Assembly: GCA_014377665.1 (NCBI GenBank)
Contig: JACMPF010000217.1
Location: 1-34,845 of the forward strand
DNA length: 34,845 bases
Direction: 5' to 3'
Source of the DNA: Pedobacter sp.
GTDB lineage: Bacteria; Bacteroidota; Bacteroidia; Sphingobacteriales; Sphingobacteriaceae
Positions 23,978-32,747 of this stretch are shown piece by piece. A model generated the notes under the pieces. The model was given only the letters and a program-made list of their open reading frames with translations. It ran no database searches and was not told where the DNA came from. Position numbers and translations under genes: made by a program. Position 1 is the stretch's first letter, and each line of letters begins with the position of its first letter.

Positions 23978-26296
23978 TTGCGAAGTTTCCTCCTTGTAGC
24001 TCTGATACTTTTCTCTTTTACATGCTCTTATGGCCAGAATAGATTTACGATAAGTGGCACCGTTTCAGATGAAGCAAGCGGTGAGACCCTAATAGGGGCG
24101 ACTGTAAAGCTCGATGGTCAGGTAGTAACAGGGATCACCACTAATTCTTATGGCTTTTATTCAATTAACATTCCTTCAGGCACATATAAGATATCGGTTA
24201 GTTTCATCGGTTATAAGACTCTGATTCAAAGTATTAAAATTGACAAGAGCGGAAAATTTAATTTCAGTCTTGTAGGCGACAATGAACTTACAGAAGTCGT
24301 GATTTCATCTACCAAGGGAGATGAAAATGTTAGCAATCCTCAAATGGGTTTGCAGAAAGTTAATGTGAGAGAGATCAGTAATGTTCCGGTGCTACTAGGC
24401 GAACGTGATGTATTAAAAACACTTCAGCTATTACCTGGAATTAAATCTGCAGGGGAAGGAAATAGTGGGTTTTACGTTAGAGGAGGTTCAACGGACCAAA
24501 ATCTTATTTTATTGGACGAGGCACCGGTTTACAATGCTTCTCATTTGCTAGGTTTCTTTTCAACTTTTAATTCAGACGCCATAAAAGATTTAAGTGTTTA
24601 TAAAGGAGGCATGCCTGCACAATATGGTGGTCGACTTTCCTCAGTTCTGGATATAAGGATGAATGAGGGTAACCGAAAAAACTATGAAATGGAAGGGGGT
24701 ATAGGCCTAATTTCATCAAGATTAAAAATTGAAGGGCCGCTGGTTAAGGATAAGGGATCTTTCATGATTAGTGCCCGTCGTACTTATTTAGATGCGTTTC
24801 TCGCGCTTTCACCTGATAGTGCTATAAATGGCAATACCTTGTTTTTCTATGATTTAAATGCTAAGGCTAATTATCAATTAGATGATAAGAATACTTTTTA
24901 CCTTTCTGGCTATTTCGGCCGGGATAAGTTAGGGATTTCGAAGTCCTTCGGTTTCAATTGGGGTAATTCGACTTTAACAATGCGTTGGAACCATCTTTAT
25001 GGCGACAGATTATTTTCAAATACTTCGTTAATCTATAGCAATTATAATTACGTTATTCAAAATAATAACGATGTAAACAACTTTGAGGTCAACTCCTCAA
25101 TAAGGGATTTTAACATAAAGCAGGACTATGAGTTCAGCATTAGCAACATTAATAATTTGAAGTTCGGGGTGAATGCTATACATCACACAATATCTCCCGG
25201 GAAACTAACCTCAAGAGGGAATTCTAGTGTGAACCAAATCACTAATGAAAACAGACAGGGTTTAGAACTTGCAGGTTATATTTCTGATGAATGGGCAATA
25301 AGTGATAAGTTCAATATGGTTACTGGACTGAGGTTGAGCTCATTTTCTTTATTAGGTCCTGGAACATTTAAGACATATGATCTTGATGGGATTGCAACTG
25401 ATACCCTTTTGTATGGCAAAGGTAAGGTGATCCAAACTTACCTTTATCTTGAACCTCGTTTTTCTTTAAGCTATCAATTAGGCTCCATCGGTTCGTTGAA
25501 GGCAGCTTATACAAGAAATATTCAGAACATACATCTAATGTCTAATTCCACAACGACATCTCCAACAGATCTTTATATTCTAAACAGTAATAATGTAAAA
25601 CCAGAGATAGCGGATCAGGTGGCTGGGGGTTACTTTAGGAACTTTTTTGATAACACTTATGAGTTTTCTGTTGAATTGTATTATAAGTGGTTGCAAAATC
25701 AGATCGAGTATCGAACAGGAACAGATTTGCGAGGAAACAGTAATGTGGAGGCAGACTTGCTCTATGGCAAGGGCCGAGCTTACGGTATTGAATTCTTTTT
25801 GAAGAAAAGATTTGGTAGGTTTAACGGTTGGATAGGATATACGCTCTCGAAAACTGAACGCCAGTTTGATCAACTCAATGGTGCGTCATGGTTTTATGCA
25901 AAGCAAGATAGAACCCATGATCTTTCTTTAGTAGGAATATTCAAGGCGAGTACACGCTGGAGCTTCTCCTCTGTCTTCGTATATAATACAGGAAATGCTG
26001 TGACCTACCCTAGTGGAAAGTATCAGATAAATGGGCGTACGGCATTCTACTATACAGAAAAGAATGGGTACAGGACACCAGCATATCACCGCCTCGATTT
26101 TGCTGCAACACTTGAAGGAAAACCTGGAAAAAAACTCCAATCAAGCTGGTCTTTTGGCGTATACAACGTTTACAATCGCCAGAATGCTTTTGCGATTAAT
26201 TTTAAAGATGACCCAGATGATGCAACGAAGACTCAGGTAGTCCGCACCACGCTATTTGGTATTATACCATCAGTTACCTGGAATTTTAAATTCTAA
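23978..26296 (+). CDS. TonB-dependent outer membrane receptor
   Basis: This 772-residue protein should take up a ligand through the outer membrane using TonB energy. A signal peptide (about 1-19, ending CSYG) is followed by a carboxypeptidase-regulatory-like domain (about 24-104, with SGTVSDEASGETLIGATV). The plug domain comes next (YVRGGSTDQNLILLDEAPV and SVYKGGMPAQYGGRLSSVL). The beta-barrel ends in TWNFKF, with an aromatic last residue as usual. There is no SusD partner; instead a DUF4249 lipoprotein follows after 3 bases. The start is TTG 23978, since no upstream ATG is in frame and later Met codons would remove the signal peptide. The ligand is unknown. Confidence 0.94.
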   Translation: MRSFLLVALILFSFTCSYGQNRFTISGTVSDEASGETLIGATVKLDGQVVTGITTNSYGFYSINIPSGTYKISVSFIGYKTLIQSIKIDKSGKFNFSLVGDNELTEVVISSTKGDENVSNPQMGLQKVNVREISNVPVLLGERDVLKTLQLLPGIKSAGEGNSGFYVRGGSTDQNLILLDEAPVYNASHLLGFFSTFNSDAIKDLSVYKGGMPAQYGGRLSSVLDIRMNEGNRKNYEMEGGIGLISSRLKIEGPLVKDKGSFMISARRTYLDAFLALSPDSAINGNTLFFYDLNAKANYQLDDKNTFYLSGYFGRDKLGISKSFGFNWGNSTLTMRWNHLYGDRLFSNTSLIYSNYNYVIQNNNDVNNFEVNSSIRDFNIKQDYEFSISNINNLKFGVNAIHHTISPGKLTSRGNSSVNQITNENRQGLELAGYISDEWAISDKFNMVTGLRLSSFSLLGPGTFKTYDLDGIATDTLLYGKGKVIQTYLYLEPRFSLSYQLGSIGSLKAAYTRNIQNIHLMSNSTTTSPTDLYILNSNNVKPEIADQVAGGYFRNFFDNTYEFSVELYYKWLQNQIEYRTGTDLRGNSNVEADLLYGKGRAYGIEFFLKKRFGRFNGWIGYTLSKTERQFDQLNGASWFYAKQDRTHDLSLVGIFKASTRWSFSSVFVYNTGNAVTYPSGKYQINGRTAFYYTEKNGYRTPAYHRLDFAATLEGKPGKKLQSSWSFGVYNVYNRQNAFAINFKDDPDDATKTQVVRTTLFGIIPSVTWNFKF

Positions 26297-26299
26297 ATT

Positions 26300-27094
26300 A
26301 TGAAGAGCACGATAGTAAAACTTATAGTTACTGCAGCGGTTATTGTTACCTCATTATCAAGTTGTGAAAAAGTGATTGATCTGGAGTTAAATAAATCCGA
26401 ACCAGTTATTGTAGTTTATGGCGAAATAAATGACCAGACTGAAAATCAATATGTAAGGATTTCAAGGACTTACAGCTTCACCGAACCAAATAAATTCAAC
26501 GAGGTAACCGGTGCGAGAGTTATCGTAACATCTCAGGCAGGCAGTGTTATTAACTATTCTGAAATCACACCTGGAGTTTACCAGAGTTCCAAATTTCGCG
26601 GTAGAACAGGTGTTCAATACACGCTTGATGTAACTGTAGACGGAAAAAAGTATAGTGCAGTATCAACAATGCCAGAGAAAGTATTTCTCGATTCATTAAA
26701 TTTCAGAGACGTCTCATTTTTTGGAAATAATTCTACATATCTTATTGCCAACTTCTTAGATCCCTTAGGGATTCAAAATCAATACAGATATGTACTATCT
26801 ATTAAGAGTAAAGTTGTTGAAGACTTGGTTAGCGAAGATCGTTTTAATGATGGGAATGTAGTCGCCAATACTATATATTATAAATTGAATGACTTAGAAC
26901 GAGGAGATGCGATAGAACTTGATCTACAGTGTATCGATAGAAATGTATACAAGTATTATTACGCTTTCGGCCAAAATCTAGGTGAAGGAGGACCGCCAGT
27001 AGCGCCCGCAAATCCACCATCAAACATAAGCAATGGTGCCTTAGGAATTTTTAGTGTTCACACCTCTAGTAAAAGGATTGCTAAAGTAATGTGA
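26300..27094 (+). CDS. DUF4249 family lipoprotein
   Basis: DUF4249 proteins are Bacteroidota lipoproteins that accompany TonB receptors; their function is not established. This one has 264 residues. A basic tip and hydrophobic segment end in SLSSC, making C22 the likely lipidated residue. The mature part opens with EKVIDLEL and an immunoglobulin-like stretch PVIVVYGEIND. It starts 3 bases after the receptor gene, so the two are co-transcribed and probably act together at the outer membrane. It ends 1 base from the convergent epimerase-like gene, with no terminator visible between them. Confidence 0.88.
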   Translation: MKSTIVKLIVTAAVIVTSLSSCEKVIDLELNKSEPVIVVYGEINDQTENQYVRISRTYSFTEPNKFNEVTGARVIVTSQAGSVINYSEITPGVYQSSKFRGRTGVQYTLDVTVDGKKYSAVSTMPEKVFLDSLNFRDVSFFGNNSTYLIANFLDPLGIQNQYRYVLSIKSKVVEDLVSEDRFNDGNVVANTIYYKLNDLERGDAIELDLQCIDRNVYKYYYAFGQNLGEGGPPVAPANPPSNISNGALGIFSVHTSSKRIAKVM

Positions 27095-27095
27095 A

Positions 27096-27962
27096 CTAAC
27101 TGATCGCTACACTCCATGTTCTCTTGAAAACCTGCTTTGGAGCTAACTTTATTATTCCTTCTTTGTTTTCCAGGAATTGTTCATGCCTAACTCCATCGGC
27201 AATTCCGCACCATGGTTCAAGGCAAATGAAGTCGGCATCTCTTGCTGCCCATATTCCGAAGTATGGGAAATTCTTAAATTCGAAGTCAATCCTGTTGCTA
27301 TTTTTACGGTTACGTAAGCTTATTTTCTCACTTTTTAGTGTTTTGAATACCAGCGCATCATTATAAAATAGGCGATGATCTAGGGCAAGCTTGCCGCCAT
27401 CTAAAGGTATATTATTAGTGTTATTACTGATTAGATCGTTTTCAATGTCGTGATAATTAAGCATGATATCCTTATCAAACTGTAGATAATAATCAGAATA
27501 TGCACAGCCATTAGACGTATTTATCGCGAAAGCAGGGTGTCCGCCGATTGAAAATAATAGCTCCTTTTCATCGGTATTTAAAACTTCGTAGCTGCAACTC
27601 AGAGTGGTATTATCGAGCTTATACCGGATTCCCAGCATAAACTTGAAGGGGTAGGCTACGAGTGTATCAGCTGAGTGTGATAAGACAAATAGCAACTCAT
27701 CACTATTCTGTATTTCAAGACTAAACTCTTTATCTCTGGCAAAACCGTGTCTGCTAAGTTTATAGCTTCCATCTTTATAGCGGTAAGTATCGTCTTTAAG
27801 ACTGCCAACAATTGGAAAAAGCACTGGACTAAATTTACCCCAAAACTTATTATCACCTTCCCAAAGATAATTTTCGCCATTTTTGATATTTATTAATTGC
27901 TGCAGTTCCGCACCTTTACTGGAGAATCCAGCCTTTATGCAATCATTTTCTATGTAAATCAT
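27096..27962 (-). CDS. Aldose 1-epimerase family protein
   Basis: Aldose 1-epimerase (mutarotase) family enzymes interconvert alpha and beta anomers of sugars. The 288-residue protein has the fold's opening SSKGAELQQL, the catalytic-type histidine region SIGGHPAFAIN, NFPYFGIWAARDAD and the conserved Glu/Trp motif CLEPWCGIADG. The length and motifs fit the shorter LacX-like branch, so the sugar is not certain. It lies 6 bases downstream of mlaD, making it the last gene of the Mla operon, a combination with no obvious functional link. Confidence 0.92.
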   Translation of the reverse strand: MIYIENDCIKAGFSSKGAELQQLINIKNGENYLWEGDNKFWGKFSPVLFPIVGSLKDDTYRYKDGSYKLSRHGFARDKEFSLEIQNSDELLFVLSHSADTLVAYPFKFMLGIRYKLDNTTLSCSYEVLNTDEKELLFSIGGHPAFAINTSNGCAYSDYYLQFDKDIMLNYHDIENDLISNNTNNIPLDGGKLALDHRLFYNDALVFKTLKSEKISLRNRKNSNRIDFEFKNFPYFGIWAARDADFICLEPWCGIADGVRHEQFLENKEGIIKLAPKQVFKRTWSVAIS

Positions 27963-27968
27963 ATTAAT

Positions 27969-28949
27969 CTACAGATTGTCTTTTGCTTGTTCTTTAGCGC
28001 GCTTCTTAAAAAATCCCCGCAATAAGAAATTACTTTGCAACGCTTCCAAGTCCTCATCTAATTTTTTACTGCTAGTTTCAAGGTTTTTCATGATCGATTT
28101 TACCTGACCTGCAGTCTCTTGATCATTGAGTAGCAAACCAACAGCATTGTCTTTTTGATTCAGTTTGGATGAAGCTAAATTTAGATTCTCAGTCAACATT
28201 GCTGCAGACCCAGCGGTTTTTTGAAGTTGGTTTACAGAACGCTGAAGTTTCGAGAACACAGCAGTGTCGGTTAATAAGTTGTCAGCGAGACCACCTTTTG
28301 TGTTGAGTGTTTTGGTAAATACATCAAGCTCTCTGGCCATCTTACTAGCTGACGATGTAGTGGCTTTCAAATTCGCAACTATAGACTTAAAGTCTTCAGC
28401 TACTTGTTGATCTGTCAATAATGAACCAACAGTTCCTTTTCCTTCTACTAAGCCCCTTGCTAATATTTTGAAGTCAGAAGTTACGTCTACCAGGTTTTTG
28501 TTGTTTACCTGGAAGGTCTTCATGATGTCATCTGTAGATAAGGTGGTATTGACTTGTAAATGATCCCCATCCTCCACAAATGGGTATTTCGGACTTCCGC
28601 CAGTAATTACTATGATTTTATTGCCAATCAGCCCATCAGAGCTGATACTTGCTGTAGCATTCTTATGGATATATTTATGTGCTTCTTCCTCTATACTTAA
28701 AAACACCTGAACTTGTGATGTTCCATAAAATTGAATCTTCTTGATGGTGCCAATTTTCACCCCTGAAAACCAGACGTTGTTTCCTGCTTTAAGTCCTTGA
28801 ATGTCGTTAAAAACGACGTCAACGCTAAAGCTCTTTACGAAAGCCTTTTTCTGGCTGCCTAAGGTAAAGACTCCAACAACAAATATCACTAAGCCTAAAA
28901 GTATAAAAGCTCCAACTTTAATTCCACGGCGGTTATTTTTTGCCTGCAT
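27969..28949 (-). CDS. mlaD: MCE domain lipid-transport protein, MlaD type
   Basis: MlaD is the substrate-binding periplasmic subunit of the Mla transporter, which moves phospholipids between the membranes. The 326-residue protein has an N-terminal membrane anchor (about 11-30), then one MCE domain (about 41-118, with VVFNDIQGLKAGNNVWFSG and SDGLIGNKIIVITGG). A long helical C-terminal region of about 190 residues follows, which could extend toward the outer membrane. It is 5 bases downstream of the ATPase gene in the same operon. Confidence 0.92.
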   Translation of the reverse strand: MQAKNNRRGIKVGAFILLGLVIFVVGVFTLGSQKKAFVKSFSVDVVFNDIQGLKAGNNVWFSGVKIGTIKKIQFYGTSQVQVFLSIEEEAHKYIHKNATASISSDGLIGNKIIVITGGSPKYPFVEDGDHLQVNTTLSTDDIMKTFQVNNKNLVDVTSDFKILARGLVEGKGTVGSLLTDQQVAEDFKSIVANLKATTSSASKMARELDVFTKTLNTKGGLADNLLTDTAVFSKLQRSVNQLQKTAGSAAMLTENLNLASSKLNQKDNAVGLLLNDQETAGQVKSIMKNLETSSKKLDEDLEALQSNFLLRGFFKKRAKEQAKDNL

Positions 28950-28954
28950 GTTTT

Positions 28955-29725
28955 CTATTGTATAAAATTGTAATCATAAAATGGTTGAACCCTATCGTCA
29001 GTTGTGTTAAAAACTTCTTCGAAAGTACCCTTATGTTCGAACTTACCACCAAGCAACATAGCAACTCTATTCCCAACCGCTTTGGCACAGGTAAGATCGT
29101 GAGTGATAATAATTGAGCTGGTATGAAAGCGCTCTTGAACCTCGTTAATTAAATTGTTAATCTCAAAACATGTGATAGGATCAAGTCCAGCTGTAGGTTC
29201 ATCATACAGCATAATTTCTGGTCGCAGAATGAGTGTTCTTGCAATGCCAATTCGTTTTCGTTGTCCACCGGAAAGTTCAGATGGCATTTGGTTGATTGTT
29301 TGGGAAAGGCCAACTGCGTCTAGCATTTCTTCAACGGCTATGCTAACCTCTTCTTTTGACAAGTGTTTTTGATTCCTCACCAATGGAAATTCAAGGTTTT
29401 CTCTTATTGTCATACTGTCATATAAAGCACTATTTTGGAACGAAAAACCAACTTTTAACCTCAGCAGTAATAATTCTTTGTAGGATATCTTATCTATAAT
29501 CTGGTTCAACACTTTTACCTCACCCTGGTCTGGTGTGAGTAAGCCCACAATAATTTTAATCAATACAGATTTACCTGTTCCTGATTTCCCAAGAACGACC
29601 AGATTTTCCCCCTTGTATAAATCAAGATCGACACCTTTTAGAACCTCATAATTACCAAAAGCCTTTACAAGACCTTTTATTTCTATTACTTTCTCAGTTG
29701 AAATCGTTTTAGCCTTTTCTTTCAT
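28955..29725 (-). CDS. mlaF: ABC transporter ATPase, MlaF type
   Basis: MlaF powers the Mla lipid transporter. The 256-residue ATPase shows Walker A GKSGTGKSV, the Q-loop SFQNSALYDSMTIREN, the signature LSGGQRKRIGIARTL, Walker B IMLYDEPTAGLDP and the H-loop ITHDL. The SALYDSMT and PTAGLDPIT details are those of the MlaF branch. It lies between mlaE (2 bases) and mlaD (5 bases), so the three form one transporter. Confidence 0.94.
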   Translation of the reverse strand: MKEKAKTISTEKVIEIKGLVKAFGNYEVLKGVDLDLYKGENLVVLGKSGTGKSVLIKIIVGLLTPDQGEVKVLNQIIDKISYKELLLLRLKVGFSFQNSALYDSMTIRENLEFPLVRNQKHLSKEEVSIAVEEMLDAVGLSQTINQMPSELSGGQRKRIGIARTLILRPEIMLYDEPTAGLDPITCFEINNLINEVQERFHTSSIIITHDLTCAKAVGNRVAMLLGGKFEHKGTFEEVFNTTDDRVQPFYDYNFIQ

Positions 29726-29727
29726 AA

Positions 29728-30507
29728 CTAAGTTCTAAATAGACCAAAAAACTGTACAGAAACTACTTCTTCGATAAATATCAGAAACATTCCAACCACT
29801 ACAGCAGAATTAGCCGCTTTCCCAACCCCTTCAGTTCCCTTCGAAGAATTGTAACCTTGGTAACAGCCAACCATACCGATTGTGAAACCAAACAAAATAG
29901 CCTTTACAGTAGAAGCGGTTATGTCTAAAAAAGTTATTGATTCTAACGCGGATTGAAAAAACGCTTTTGCACTCGTCCCTTCGCTTGTCGACACGTTTAA
30001 TAACGCACCGAGCATACCAACCATAGCTGTATAGAAAGTTAAAATGGGGATCGTAATTGTGGCAGCTAAAACCCGGGTTGTTACAAGAAATTTAAAAGGA
30101 TTTGTAGCTGACACTTCCATTGCATCAATTTGTTCAGTAACTCGCATTGATCCTAACTCGGCTCCTATGCTGGATCCTACCTTGCCAGCGGCGATAAGAG
30201 ATGTCAGGAGGGGAGCAAGTGTTCTTAATAGCGCGATACCAACTAGGGAGGGTAGCCATGATGTAGCTCCAAATTCCGCGAGAGATGGTCTTGATTGTTT
30301 CGTAAAAACTACACCAGTTATAAAACCAGTTAAAGAGATTAATGCTAGAGATTTGTAACCAATGTCATAACATTGCTTCATAAGTTCTTTGCCCTCATAA
30401 GGAGGTAGAAATCCTTCCTTAAAAAAACGGCTGATAAACTGAAAAACGTCATATAAGGTAAGAAACATCCTGCTTAATTTACCTGGTGCTTCTGTATTAC
30501 TATCCAT
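29728..30507 (-). CDS. mlaE: ABC transporter permease, MlaE type
   Basis: MlaE is the membrane subunit of the Mla phospholipid transporter. The 259-residue protein has an N-terminal amphipathic part, then about five membrane helices. Family signatures are LISLTGFITGVVF, GKVGSSIGAELGSMRVTEQIDAMEV and FGFTIGMVGCYQGY. The first gene of the operon, it has a -7 box starting just 10 bases upstream, so its leader would be very short. No MlaC or MlaB partner is next to it. Confidence 0.93.
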   Translation of the reverse strand: MDSNTEAPGKLSRMFLTLYDVFQFISRFFKEGFLPPYEGKELMKQCYDIGYKSLALISLTGFITGVVFTKQSRPSLAEFGATSWLPSLVGIALLRTLAPLLTSLIAAGKVGSSIGAELGSMRVTEQIDAMEVSATNPFKFLVTTRVLAATITIPILTFYTAMVGMLGALLNVSTSEGTSAKAFFQSALESITFLDITASTVKAILFGFTIGMVGCYQGYNSSKGTEGVGKAANSAVVVGMFLIFIEEVVSVQFFGLFRT

Positions 30508-30517
30508 ATATTTGTGT

Positions 30518-30525
30518 CAAAGTTA
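30518..30525 (-). promoter_or_regulatory. Candidate promoter of the Mla operon, -7 box
   Basis: The minus strand reads TAACTTTG, an exact TAnnTTTG match, only 10 bases before the mlaE ATG. If used, transcription starts about 4 bases before the start codon, so the messenger would be nearly leaderless. No clear -33 element was seen. Confidence 0.45.
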
Positions 30526-30582
30526 CTAATTTGTCGTTATTCATAATATAAATTATGCAGTTCAAATTGTGCGCCATTATTA

Positions 30583-32745
30583 CTATCTGCCTCCAGGAGG
30601 ACAATTTTTTTGCAAGAATTGTGTGTAGGTAAGGGCTAGGTGTTCGGACGTTCCTGACCCTTCATTTAATGAATGAGTTCGATTTGGATACGACATCATC
30701 TGAAATACTTTTCGATTTTTTATCAACTCATTTATTAGCAGCTCTGCATTTTGATAGTGAACATTATCATCTCCGGTACCATGGACTAAAAGCAAATTAC
30801 CTTGTAAGTTTTTTGCATAGGTAAGAGGAGAACCTTTAATATAAGATTCTTTGCTTTGCAAAGGGGAACCCATATAGCGTTCTTGGTAAACATTATCGTA
30901 AGTTAACTGATTGGCAACTGCCGCAACAGCAATTCCAGTTTTGAAGATTTCAGGATATTGAAATAGAAGGTTAAGCGTTGAAGATCCTCCGCCGCTCCAG
31001 CCCCAAACAGCGACTCTGGATTTGTCTACAAAAGACCATTCTAGTATTTTCTTCGCCGCCATTGCTTGATCTCTAATATTCAGAGTGCCTATTTTCTGAA
31101 AAATACTCTTTCTCCATTCTCTTCCTCTTGGAGCAGGAGTACCTCGGTTGTCGATAGAAACATATATATAGCCGTCTTTTGCCATATCACCAACGTAAAG
31201 ACGGTTATTTGCTACACCATAAGTATCCGTAACTGTCTGTCCCCAAGGTTCTCCATATACATAAAAAATTATAGGATATTTTTTGGTTTGATCAAAATTA
31301 TCAGGCTTTTTCATCCAGCCATCTATCAAAACGCCATCTTCAGTAGTTACTTTAAAAAACTCAACTTTGTTTTTTGGAGGTTTAACTCTTCCAAGTTGGT
31401 TGGTTAAACTACCCTCCATTGTTAAAGGATTAAGGGTAACAAAATTCATCCATTCAGCTATTGGAGGGATGTTAGTGTTTTGGTAGGTATGGCGGGCAAA
31501 AAGTCCGGATGGAGCAATATCGTAGGAATGTGTTCCAGTGAAAATTGAAGAAGTCACCATCTCTAATTTCCCTCCCCCTGAAAGTTTGGTCTTATACAGA
31601 TACTTTTGAGTATAATTGGTTGGAGAAGCCATAAAATATAGATAGCCTGATTTTTCATCGACCAAAGATTTTTCGATAACATCGTAATTACCTTTTGTAA
31701 TCAGCGTTTGCTTTTTACCATCTTTTGAAATTCTATAATAATGATTCCATCCATCTTTATCACTAACCCAAAGAAACTCCTTTCCACCATCAATCCAATT
31801 CCATTCTTTGATTGGATCTATCCAGGCTTCGTCAGTTTCTGTAAGGATGTTGGAGACTGAACCACTAATGATATTTGCTACATAAATTTTGCTGATGTTT
31901 TGTGCCCGATTAAGTTGTTGTAAAATAATTTCATTCGTCCCAGGGATCCAATCCATCCTAGGAATGTAATTCTGAACAAGATCCCCGGGGATTTTCAACC
32001 ATCTCGTCGACGCAGAAGAAATATTAATAACTCCTACTTTACATGCCGATGGATTTTCTCCAACTTTTGGGTACTCCACAGGAATTACAAATGGATATAT
32101 AGAATCGGTATTATTAATCATTAGAAAGTTTTTCGTCTTACTGGCGTCTAACTGCCAATATGCAATCGATTGACTGTCTGGACTCCATCTAAACCCATCC
32201 CTGCAGAAAAATTCTTCTTCATAAACCCAATCGAAGGTGCCATTAATTAAATTTTCTGTTCCATCTGTTGTTAGCGCCTTTGTTATTCCATTGGTCAAAT
32301 CGTCAATATAAAGATTATGTTTACTCACGTAAGCTACTTTGCTACCATCAGGGGAGAATTTCGCAAACATCAACGATGCCGTAGGTTTATCTTTACCAAT
32401 TTTGATGACTTTATTAAGTTTGAGATCCGCAACATAATAATCTCCTCTGGTCTCTTCTCTCCAAACCTTTTTGCTATTTGTAAATACCAGCACCTTAGTC
32501 TCGTCTTCTGAAATAGTGAAATCCTTTATCCTAAGAAGATCGTTACTGGCACCTTCAAGTAAGGCCCTTGGCATAATTATCTTGCGGTCATTTTTGGGAA
32601 GCGTTATGGAAATTATTTCACCGTTAATAGACTGGTAATAAGAATTACCATCTTTGGCCCATTTAATTTCCTGCGCTTTTACACTCCAGGTAAAAAAAGC
32701 GGTGAATATGATTATCAGTTTATATGCTAGTTTATTGACTTTCAT
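30583..32745 (-). CDS. Dipeptidyl peptidase IV-type serine protease (S9 family)
   Basis: This 720-residue S9B protease removes dipeptides from peptide N-termini, usually after proline. It has a signal peptide (about 1-24, ending VKA), a beta-propeller domain and an alpha/beta-hydrolase domain. The active-site triad is S584 in GWSGGGSS, D659 in HGTGDDNVHY and H691 in NRTHSLNEG. The double-Glu motif that holds the substrate amino group is present as DWVYEEEFF (E177, E178 by comparison with human DPP4). The location should be periplasmic. It starts 2 bases after the sulfatase-fold gene and is the last of that operon. Confidence 0.95.
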   Translation of the reverse strand: MKVNKLAYKLIIIFTAFFTWSVKAQEIKWAKDGNSYYQSINGEIISITLPKNDRKIIMPRALLEGASNDLLRIKDFTISEDETKVLVFTNSKKVWREETRGDYYVADLKLNKVIKIGKDKPTASLMFAKFSPDGSKVAYVSKHNLYIDDLTNGITKALTTDGTENLINGTFDWVYEEEFFCRDGFRWSPDSQSIAYWQLDASKTKNFLMINNTDSIYPFVIPVEYPKVGENPSACKVGVINISSASTRWLKIPGDLVQNYIPRMDWIPGTNEIILQQLNRAQNISKIYVANIISGSVSNILTETDEAWIDPIKEWNWIDGGKEFLWVSDKDGWNHYYRISKDGKKQTLITKGNYDVIEKSLVDEKSGYLYFMASPTNYTQKYLYKTKLSGGGKLEMVTSSIFTGTHSYDIAPSGLFARHTYQNTNIPPIAEWMNFVTLNPLTMEGSLTNQLGRVKPPKNKVEFFKVTTEDGVLIDGWMKKPDNFDQTKKYPIIFYVYGEPWGQTVTDTYGVANNRLYVGDMAKDGYIYVSIDNRGTPAPRGREWRKSIFQKIGTLNIRDQAMAAKKILEWSFVDKSRVAVWGWSGGGSSTLNLLFQYPEIFKTGIAVAAVANQLTYDNVYQERYMGSPLQSKESYIKGSPLTYAKNLQGNLLLVHGTGDDNVHYQNAELLINELIKNRKVFQMMSYPNRTHSLNEGSGTSEHLALTYTQFLQKNCPPGGR

Positions 32746-32747
32746 TT

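Noticed and set aside
30590-30600. CCTCCAGGAGG palindrome followed by T-rich DNA
   Set aside because: It lies within the last codons of the DPP IV gene, and its T-tract is on the wrong side for that minus-strand gene. No plus-strand transcript ends there.
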